Shown: piece after piece, positions 1-5,542 of the stretch
Numbering within the stretch: the first letter of the stretch is position 1
How the letters are laid out: every line of letters starts with the position of its first letter
DNA from: Pedosphaera sp.
GTDB lineage: Bacteria > Verrucomicrobiota > Verrucomicrobiia > Limisphaerales > Pedosphaeraceae
Assembly: GCA_028293465.1 (NCBI GenBank)
Contig: JAQGOT010000523.1
Coordinates: 1 to 5,542, forward strand
Length of the DNA stretch: 5,542 nucleotides
Reading direction: 5' to 3'
Notes under the pieces: generated by a model
Seen by the model: the letters and a program-made list of their open reading frames with translations, nothing else
Databases searched by the model: none
What the model was told of the DNA's origin: nothing
Program-made: the position numbers and the translations under genes

Positions 1-1
1 A

Positions 2-73
2 AAAACGCTCGGCGGCATCCTCGAGGACCGCCGCTCGCAAATTTCAAATCCCGAGATGCTCGAAGAAAGGAGG
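2..73 (+). other. Coding-like segment in frame 2: linker before the C domain, apparent +1 frameshift into the main frame
   Basis: Read from base 2, this stretch gives a hydrophilic segment (KTLGGILEDRRSQISNPEM followed by LEERR) typical of the linker that precedes an NRPS condensation domain. The main frame here gives a Ser/Arg/Lys-rich string that resembles an off-frame reading. Frame 2 then runs into a TAA at 143-145, whereas the conserved C1 motif (FAQQRLWFL) sits in frame 3 from base 87. Skipping G74 joins the two smoothly: the frame-2 segment ending EERR continues as LALGFAQQRLWF. An ATG in frame 2 at 56-58 could be a start but has no convincing ribosome binding site. The gene therefore probably extends upstream of the window. 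An extra G in the read or assembly is the simplest explanation; a real mutation or ribosomal frameshift is possible. Confidence 0.5.
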
Positions 74-3000
74 GTTGGCGCTTGGCTTCGCCCAGCAACG
101 CCTCTGGTTCCTGGATCAATTGCATCCGGAAAGCCCGCTCTATAATTTTCCAATCGCCTTCAGGTTAACGGGTCAACTGAACCGCGAGGCGGTGGAATAT
201 TCTTTGAATGCCATATTGGTCCGGCACGAGGCACTGCGCACGCGTTTTGTTTGTGTCGAAGGCAACCCTGCCCAAACCATTGACGAGCCCCTCAGCCTGA
301 AGCTCCCCGTGGTTGATTTGACCCATGTTCCAATCGACGCCCGTGAGCTGGAAGCGCAGCGGTTGGTCGCAAGCGAGGCGAAGCGTCCTTTCAATCTGGC
401 TCAAGACCTGATGGTGCGTGCTTTGCTTCTTCAGTTGGAACCGCAAGAGCACATTTTGGTTGTGACGGTGCACCACATTGCAACCGACGCTTGGTCCATG
501 GGAATCTTTTTCGGTGAATTGGCCGTGTTTTATGAAGCGCGAGCAGCCGGTCGGCCAGCGGAAATCCCTGAGTTGCCAATCCAATATGCAGACTTCGCCG
601 TCTGGCAGCGCGAGTATTTGCAAGGAGCCGTTCTAGAAAGCCAAGTTGCGTACTGGAAAAAGCAGCTTGCCGGTGCCACTGCCTTTCTTGGTCTACCCAC
701 CGACCGTGCACGACCAGCGGTGCAGACTTTCCGCGGGGGCAACCAAACTCACCGAATTCCGGCAGCCGTCACCGACGCACTCCTGCAGATCAGCCGACGG
801 GCGGGAGTGACGCCGTTTATGACTTACCTTGCGGCGTTTAAGGTGCTGCTGCATCGATACTCCAAACAAGAGGATATCCTGGTTGGTTGTCCGATCGCAG
901 GCCGATCGCTTGTGGAGACCGAAAAATCAATCGGTTTTTTTGTTAACACGCTGGTAATGCGCACCGATTTATCGGGCGATCCCAGATTTACCGACCTCCT
1001 GGGCCGGGTCCGGGAGGTTGCCTTCGGCGCCTTTGCCCATCAAGAACTGCCATTCGACAAACTTGTGGAAGAGTTGCATCCCGAGCGTACCACGAGTCAG
1101 GTACCGTTGATCCAAGTAATGTTTGTGTTCCAGAATTCCCCGGCCCAAAGCTTCGGCCTTTCGGGCCTGACTTCACAGCCGGTGGAGGTGGGAAGCGAAA
1201 CTGCCAAATTTGATTTAACTTTGTTCTTGGAAGAACGTCCTGGAGGCCTCACGGCAATTTGGGAATACAGCCTGGACCTCTTTGAGGAGGCTACGATCAA
1301 GCGGATAAGCGGGCATTTCGGGAACTTGCTGGAGGGCATTGCCGCTGATCCGGGCCAGCCTGTGTCACAGATTCCGCTGCTGACGGAGGCGGAGCGGCAT
1401 CAATTGGTCGTAGAATGGAACAATACACGAACAGAGTACCCGAAACACCAATGCATACATGAGCTTTTCGAAGAGCAGGCGCGGCTCACGCCCGAGGCCA
1501 TCGCGCTTACTTTTGGTGAGCGGCACCTCACGTATCAGGAACTCAATACACGGGCCAACCAACTGGCACATTATCTTAGGAGAGCGGGAGTCCAGCCTGG
1601 CAAGGGCGTGGGCCTATGCCTGGAGCGATCCTTAACCCTGGTGGTGGGCCTGCTCGCCATCCTCAAAGCGGGAGGAGGTTATGCCGCTTTGGAGCCAAAC
1701 CTGCCCAAGGAGCGGTTGGCTGGCATGCTGGAGGACTTGCAAACCCCAATCGTGCTCACGCAGGAAAAGCTTGTGCCTTTTATCCAAAAGTCATTTGTGT
1801 TGGCAGGGGGCCCCGCTTCGGCACTTATTTGTTTGGATCGTGATTGGAGTGAGTTTGCCAATGAGAGCACCGAAAATCTTCCAGGTGTCACTTGTGCCAT
1901 GGACCTTGCTTATGTGAGCTTCACCTCTGGGTCCACGGGCCGACCAAAAGGGGTGTGCGTGCCTCATCGCGGGGTGGTCCGCCTGGTGCGTGACACAAAT
2001 TATGCCAACTTTTCAGCAGCCGACGTCTTCCTCCAACTCGCGCCGGTTTCGTTTGATGCCTCCACCTGGGAGATCTGGGGTTGCCTTTTGAATGGCGGGC
2101 GCCTCGTGGTTTTCCCTCCGTACACTCCGTCCCTCACCGAATTGAGCAGCACGATTCAAAACCATCACATCACGACGATGTGGCTGACCAGCGGCCTTTT
2201 CAACCAAGTGGTGGACGAACTGCCTGAGTGCCTGAAATCGTTGCGGCAGCTCCTGACCGGGGGGGATGTGCTGTCGGTTCCGCACGTAAAAAAGGCGTTG
2301 TCACTGCTGGGGGAAGGTTGTCGGTTGCTCAACGGTTACGGGCCAACCGAGAACACCACGTTCACGACCTGCCATCCCATTCCGCCCGGGTCCACCGAGG
2401 CGCGTTCGGTCCTCATCGGGCGGCCAATTTCCAATACTCAATGCTATGTGGTGGATGAGCGGTTGCAGCCTGTGCCGGTTGGCGTGCCGGGCGAACTCCT
2501 GGCGGGTGGTGACGGCTTGGCCTTGGGGTATTTGAACCGGCCTGAACTCACGGCGGAAAAGTTTATCCCTCATCCCTTCAGTGATGAACCGGGAGCACGC
2601 CTGTATCGCACTGGAGACTTGGTGCGTTACCGAGCAGATGGAAACTTGGAGTTTTTGGGCCGCCTTGATACACAGGTAAAAATTAGAGGTTTCCGCATCG
2701 AACTGGGGGAGATTGAGTCGGTGCTAGGCCGTCATGCCGGGGTGGAAGCCTGCGTGGTAATGGCCCGGGAGGATCAAACCGGGACCAAGCGCTTGGTGGC
2801 CTATGTCGTGGGACAAACACCGTCCAGCAAGGGAAGCGGGGAATTGCGCCGCTTTCTGGGCGAGAGGCTGCCGGAGTACATGTTGCCCTCAGTCTTTATT
2901 TTCCTGGATGCGTTACCTCTGACACCTAATGGGAAGGTTGATCGCGGCGCATTGCCAGCGCCGGACCAAGGGCGGCCGGAATTGGAAATTAAGTATGTAG

Positions 3001-5542
3001 GGCCGGGAGATGTGCTGGAGCGGGAGTTGACGAAGGTCTGGGAAGCAGTGCTGGGAGTGCAGCCCATTGGAATGGAGGATAAATTCTTTGATCTGGGCGG
3101 ACATTCATTGCTTGCGGTGCGTTTGCTTGCCCGCGTGGAAAAGGAATTTGGCAGGAAGCTCCCCCTGGCAGCCGTCTTCCAGGCCCCTACCATCGCGCGG
3201 ATGGCGCAACTCTTACGTGACGGGGAGGAGTTGGCGCCCGGTTCCTCGCTGGTGGAGATTCAACCCAAAGGTTCCCGCCGCCCGCTGTTTTTTGTTCACG
3301 GGGTGGGGGGCGGGATGTTTTGGGGCTATACCAATCTTTCGCGCAGTCTGGGGCAGGATCAACCCGTGTATGCTTTGAAATCGAGATGGATGGATGGACG
3401 GGAGGAGTTCGACAGCATTGAAGAAATGGCGGCTCATTACGTAGCGGACATTCGTGCGTTCGCGCCCAATGGACCATATCATCTCGGCGGCTATTGCTTC
3501 GGTGGAAACGTGGCCTACGAGATGGCTCGGCAACTCGAGGCCCAAGGGGAGAAAGTCGCATTTCTAGCCGTGCTCAATTGTGCCCCGCCGAACTCCAGTT
3601 ATGGGAAGCCGAATTGGAGCCCGGCTTTCGTTTTTAGATTCTTACAGAATTTTGCGTATCTGATAGCGCGGTCTCTAAAGTGGGGGCCGCAGCAAAGAAA
3701 AGAGTTTCTTCGTTGGAAAGCCGCACTTCTCAAAAGAAGGGCGGCCCGCATGCTTAACCTGTCGCGGGAGGCTGCGCGCCAGCTTGATGTGGATGATATG
3801 GTTGACCTTTCCTCATTCCCCGAGGAACAAAGGCAACTATGGGAGATTCATATCCGGGCCTTGCTCAAATATATTCCCAAACCCTATGGTGGCAGAGTTA
3901 GCTTGTTTCGTAGTCATGGGCATCCGATGTTTTGTTCTTACGATCCGAAGTATGGTTGGGGTGAATTGGCAGGTGAGGTGGAGGTGCACGAGGTGCCGGG
4001 CGCTCATGAGAGCATATTGGAGGAACCGCACGTAAGGGTCTTGGCTGAGGGAATCAAGAAATCTGTTTTGAGGGTGTGTGAACCTGGATCTCCTCCGGCA
4101 AGCATGCCTTCCCAGAGAGAGGAAATAACGCAGCCACAAACGGCAGCCGCGGTCGAATGCCTCGAAACCCGTGGCGATTATCCACGGGAGCTCTGCATTC
4201 ATCAACTTTTTGAAGAACAGGTCAAACGAACGCCAGAAGCGGTGGCGGTTACTTTCGGAGGGGACCGCCTGACTTACCGAGAATTAACCACTCGGGCTGA
4301 TCAGTTGGCGCAGCATTTGCAGCTTCTGGGTGTCAAGGCCGACATGCCGGTGGGGATTTGCCTGGAACGGTCCCTTGATCTGGTGGTGGGTTTGCTCGGA
4401 ATTCTGAAGGCTGGCGGGGCTTACGTCCCGCTAGACCCTGCGTACCCGCGTGAACGCCTAGGCCTAATGCTGGAAAATGCCCAAGCCACGGTGCTGGTCA
4501 CACAGCAGAGCCTCGTTGGCATGCTCCCTGCAACTCCAAGTTCAGTTGTTTGCCTGGATCAGCCTTTGCCAACGGTTTCCATGGCCCAAGGGCTGCTCCC
4601 GGAAGCGGCCCCCAACAGCCTGGCGTATGTGATCTACACCTCAGGTTCGACGGGGAGGCCCAAAGGCGTGGCGATGGAGCATCGGCCGCTCGTGAATCTC
4701 ATCTGGTGGCAGCTTAAGAATTCCGTGGTGGGCCAGGGGGATCGGACATTGCAGTTCGCCTCGTTGAGCTTCGATGTCTCATTCCAGGAAATATTTTCCA
4801 CTTGGTGCAGTGGTGGTGTGCTGGTGCTGGTTAAGGAGGAAACACGCCGTGATGCGAATCGGTTGGCGACCTTCCTTCAAGAGCAGCAAATCAACCGGCT
4901 CTTTCTTCCATTCGTGGCGCTCAACCAATTGGCTGAGTCAATTACCGAAGGAACGGCTCTGTCCGGAACCTTACGTGAGATTGTCACTGCCGGCGAGCAA
5001 CTGCGGATCACCCCCAGGATCAAGAGTCTTTTTGAGCGCTTGGAGAAGTGTACATTGCACAACCATTATGGGCCCTCGGAAAGCCATGTGGTTACCGCCT
5101 TCACACTGACCGGTGCGCCGGCGAATTGGCCCGCATTGCCACCCATTGGCCGACCGATCGCGAACACGGAAGTTCATCTGCTGGATGAGAAGTTGGCTCC
5201 GGTAGCTACCGGTGAGCAGGGGGAGGTGCACATTGGCGGCGATTGTTTGGCGCGAGGGTATTTGCATCAGCCTGAACTGACGGCTGAACGGTTTGTAGCC
5301 GACCCGTTCCGCAAAGGGGCAGCCGCGCGTTTGTACAAAACCGGTGACCTCGCGCGAGCTTTACCCGATGGCAACCTCGAATTCCTGGGACGCGCGGACC
5401 ATCAGGTTAAGATTCGCGGGTACCGGATCGAGTTGGGTGAGATCGAGACCGTGTTGGGGCAACATCCCGGGGTGAGAGAGGGCGCGGTCACCGTCCGCGA
5501 AGAGACTCCCGGTCAAAAGCGCCTGGTGGCTTATGTGGTTTG
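3..5542 (+). CDS. Nonribosomal peptide synthetase, C-A(Val?)-PCP-TE-A(Pro?), partial at both ends
   Basis: A multidomain cytoplasmic enzyme that assembles a peptide on carrier-bound thioesters, needing phosphopantetheinylation and ATP. The frame is free of stops through the window (about 1846 codons), and no start or stop codon of the gene is visible. Domains in order, numbered from base 3: condensation (residues about 27-457), adenylation 1 (485-981), peptidyl carrier (1000-1071), thioesterase (1090-1355), adenylation 2 (1397 to end, cut). No epimerase, methyltransferase, reductase or second condensation domain lies within the window. A TE followed by another A domain in the same chain is not the textbook order, where TE closes the protein. 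The first 24 or so codons of this frame are Ser/Arg/Lys-rich and do not look like an NRPS linker; the neighbouring frame does, so the true N-terminal part probably enters through a frameshift near base 74. The NRPS assignment is certain; product and compound are unknown. Confidence 0.97.
64..76 (+). other. Possible +1 frameshift site: tandem AGG AGG codons followed by G
   Basis: In frame 2 the codons before the frame change are GAA GAA AGG AGG (62-73), followed by G74 and then TTG GCG CTT in the main frame. Tandem AGG codons are known to cause +1 slippage in E. coli, and the same bases (AAAGGAGG, 66-73) also form a strong Shine-Dalgarno-like match, which stimulates +1 shifting in prfB. It cannot serve as a normal ribosome binding site here: the only in-frame start candidate, TTG75, is one base away. 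A plain one-base insertion error in the G run is equally or more likely. Confidence 0.3.
81..1371 (+). other. Condensation (C) domain of the NRPS, probably LCL type
   Basis: Forms the amide bond between a donor acyl or peptidyl thioester and the amino acid on the following carrier domain. Seven core motifs are visible: C1 FAQQRLWFL (87-113), C2 RHEALRTRF (222-248), C3 HHIATDAWS (471-497) with the catalytic second His at 474-476 and the structural Asp at 486-488, C4 YADFAVWQR (585-611), C5 IGFFVNTLVMR (930-962), C6 HQELPFDKLVEEL (1038-1076), and C7 around 1086-1130 (VPLIQVMF). Length of about 430 residues is normal for the family. The C3 motif has Ala where the consensus HHxxxDG has Gly, a variant I recall from other C domains, so activity is expected. 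C1 and C3 resemble domains joining two L-configured residues; I see no sign of a heterocyclisation (DxxxxD) or epimerisation domain. The donor is not visible: it must come from upstream sequence, another protein or a starter acyl group. Confidence 0.95.
1455..2945 (+). other. Adenylation (A1) domain, valine-like specificity code
   Basis: Activates an amino acid as aminoacyl-AMP and loads it on the adjacent carrier domain. Motifs in order: A1 LTYQELNTRANQLAHYL (1527-1577), a divergent A2 LKAGGGYAALEP, A3 FTSGSTGRPKGV (1920-1955), A4 FDASTW (2052-2069), A5 NGYGPTEN (2331-2354), A6 GELLAGGDGLALGY (2490-2531), A7 YRTGDL (2604-2621), A8 from 2658 to 2717 with KIRGFRIELGE, A9 LPEYMLP (2868-2888), A10 NGKVDR (2928-2945) with the catalytic Lys at 2934-2936. 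Aligning by eye to the gramicidin PheA domain gives the ten-residue pocket code D-A-W-W-L-G-G-T-F-K (D at 2055, W at 2067, W at 2181, G at 2334, T at 2358, F at 2361). This is one residue from DAFWLGGTFK, a well-known valine code. Valine, or a close branched aliphatic residue, is therefore my prediction. Its A2 motif lacks the usual YVPLDP, having YAALEP, which is tolerable variation. Confidence 0.93.
3000..3215 (+). other. Peptidyl carrier (PCP/T) domain
   Basis: Carries the growing chain as a thioester on a 4'-phosphopantetheine arm added by a partner phosphopantetheinyl transferase. The signature FFDLGGHSLLAV lies at 3084-3119, and the attachment Ser codon is TCA at 3105-3107. The about 70-residue length, the preceding helix (ELTKVWEAVLG) and the following helix (PTIARMAQLL) fit a normal four-helix carrier. 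It follows A1 after the usual short linker (about 18 residues past NGKVDR) and leads straight into the thioesterase, so it is the carrier from which that TE should take its substrate. DLGGHS is the form common in elongation modules followed by C or TE; no feature marks it as epimerisation-specific (DxFFxxLGGDS). All key residues are present, so it should be functional. Confidence 0.95.
3270..4065 (+). other. Internal type I thioesterase (TE), alpha/beta-hydrolase with Cys nucleophile
   Basis: Releases the chain from the adjacent carrier by hydrolysis, cyclisation or transfer. Hallmarks: the FFVHGVGGG oxyanion strand (3288-3314), nucleophile elbow GGYCFGGNVAYEMA (3486-3527) with Cys codon TGC at 3495-3497, and the VPGAHES segment with the likely catalytic His at 4005-4007. 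Surfactin and enterobactin TEs have Ser in the elbow and the catalytic Asp exactly 27 residues later; here the residue 27 positions after Cys is Asn (AAT, 3576-3578). An Asp at 3942-3944 (YDPKYGW), 21 residues before the His, could supply the acid instead, near where type II TEs keep theirs. Between Cys and His there are 170 residues, against 127 in surfactin TE; the extra length lies in a basic, helix-rich lid (about 3640-3860). Cys-nucleophile TEs are known in beta-lactone (obafluorin) and beta-lactam (sulfazecin) synthetases. The family call is firm; the reaction is not known. Confidence 0.93.
4066..4189 (+). other. TE-to-A2 linker with a remnant-like C-A junction
   Basis: About 40 residues join the last helix of the TE (EEPHVRVLAEGIKKSV) to the next adenylation domain. 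The middle is Pro/Ser/Gln/Glu-rich and probably disordered. Its last part, VECLETRGDYPRE (4155-4193), lines up with the end of the ordinary C-to-A1 linker VEWNNTRTEYPKH (1410-1448): same spacing before the CIHxLFEEQ start of the A domain. So the A2 unit kept the tail of a condensation-to-adenylation linker although no condensation domain is present. No stop codon or ribosome binding site with an in-frame start interrupts the join, so A2 is not a separate gene. Confidence 0.7.
4190..5542 (+). other. Adenylation (A2) domain, proline-like specificity code, cut by window end
   Basis: A second amino-acid-activating domain, placed directly after the thioesterase. Visible motifs: N-terminal CIHQLFEEQ (from 4194), A1 LTYRELTTRADQLAQHL (4269-4319), A2 LKAGGAYVPLDP (4404-4439), A3 YTSGSTGRPKGV (4635-4670), A4 FDVSFQ (4770-4787), A5 NHYGPSES (5061-5084), A6 GEVHIGGDCLARGY (5223-5264), A7 YKTGDL (5334-5351), A8 with KIRGYRIELGE (5412-5444). 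The window ends before A9 and A10, so the catalytic lysine is not seen. The pocket read against PheA is D-V-Q-F-V-A-H-V-V (D at 4773, Q at 4785, F at 4902, V at 4983, A at 4989, H at 5064, V at 5088 and 5091). This nearly equals the proline codes DVQLIAHVVK and DVQFIAHVVK, so proline or a proline analogue is strongly suggested. It is clearly homologous to A1 but well diverged, not a recent duplicate. What follows it (carrier, dehydrogenase, C domain) lies outside. Confidence 0.94.

Noticed and set aside
165..623. Minus-strand open frame of 152 codons opposite the C domain
   Set aside because: It lies opposite conserved C-domain motifs (C2 to C4), its product has no recognisable domain, and its length is expected by chance opposite a long coding frame.
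1671..1917. Strong Shine-Dalgarno-like GGAGGAGG just before ATG at 1681, opening a 78-codon plus-strand frame
   Set aside because: The bases encode the Ala-Gly-Gly-Gly-Tyr of the A2 core motif in the main frame, the spacing to ATG is too short, and the out-of-frame product resembles nothing known.
2801..3561. Several minus-strand open frames of 63-130 codons opposite A1-PCP-TE
   Set aside because: They overlap one another in different frames, give low-complexity Arg/Pro/Ser-rich products, and face strongly conserved NRPS motifs; they are shadows.
3660..3800. Possible hidden transmembrane or extra domain in the TE lid
   Set aside because: The stretch is amphipathic and very basic, without a hydrophobic run long enough to span a membrane and without a domain motif; an enlarged TE lid explains it better.
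4066..4190. End of one gene and start of a second between TE and A2
   Set aside because: No stop codon occurs in the main frame. The only in-frame ATG in this stretch (4104-4106) lacks a convincing ribosome binding site and would leave the TE-A frame unbroken anyway.
4774..5109. Plus-strand 111-codon frame within A2, with an AAGGAGG at 4833-4839 before GTG/ATG at 4849-4854
   Set aside because: It lies in frame 1 inside the intact A2 domain, whose motifs A4-A5 are all in the main frame; the product (Ser/Trp/Arg-rich) is not recognisable.
1455..5542. A1 and A2 as a recent tandem duplication
   Set aside because: They are homologous by family, but bases differ throughout and the pocket codes are of quite different classes, so ordinary A-domain homology explains the similarity.

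Overview
The whole 5.5 kb window lies inside one plus-strand gene for a modular nonribosomal peptide synthetase (NRPS). The gene is open at both ends: neither its start nor its stop is in the window. The frame beginning at base 3 has no stop codon to the end (about 1846 codons), and core motifs of NRPS domains run along it almost without a gap. There is no RNA gene, mobile element, CRISPR array, promoter or terminator that I can support, and no non-coding stretch. The organism cannot be named. The sequence looks moderately GC-rich with mixed codon use, and the domain style is that of NRPSs from bacteria with large secondary-metabolite clusters (Verrucomicrobiota, Acidobacteriota, Planctomycetota, Cyanobacteria or similar). 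That is only an impression.

Layout: bases 2-73 look like the linker before a condensation domain but read in another frame, so there is an apparent +1 frameshift (or one extra G) at about 68-76. Then come a condensation domain C (about 81-1371), adenylation domain A1 (about 1455-2945; pocket code read as DAWWLGGTFK, valine-like), a carrier domain PCP/T (about 3000-3215; phosphopantetheine Ser codon at 3105) and a thioesterase TE (about 3270-4065). After a short linker, a second adenylation domain A2 follows (about 4190 to the window end; pocket code read as DVQFVAHVV plus an unseen lysine, proline-like). A2 is cut by the window end between its A8 and A9 motifs.

The order C-A-T-TE-A is the main point of interest. 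A thioesterase normally ends an NRPS, yet here translation continues directly into another adenylation domain with no condensation domain between. The TE itself is unusual. Its nucleophile-elbow residue is Cys instead of Ser (GYCFGG), the residue at the classical catalytic Asp position (27 residues later) is Asn, and the lid region is about 40 residues longer than in the surfactin or enterobactin TEs. One reading is a non-linear assembly line: A1-T carries valine, the C domain condenses it with an upstream or in-trans acyl or prolyl donor, the Cys-type TE releases the product, and the proline-activating A2 with whatever follows serves as a donor unit in trans or starts a separate branch. This is inference; the flanking sequence and biochemistry would decide.
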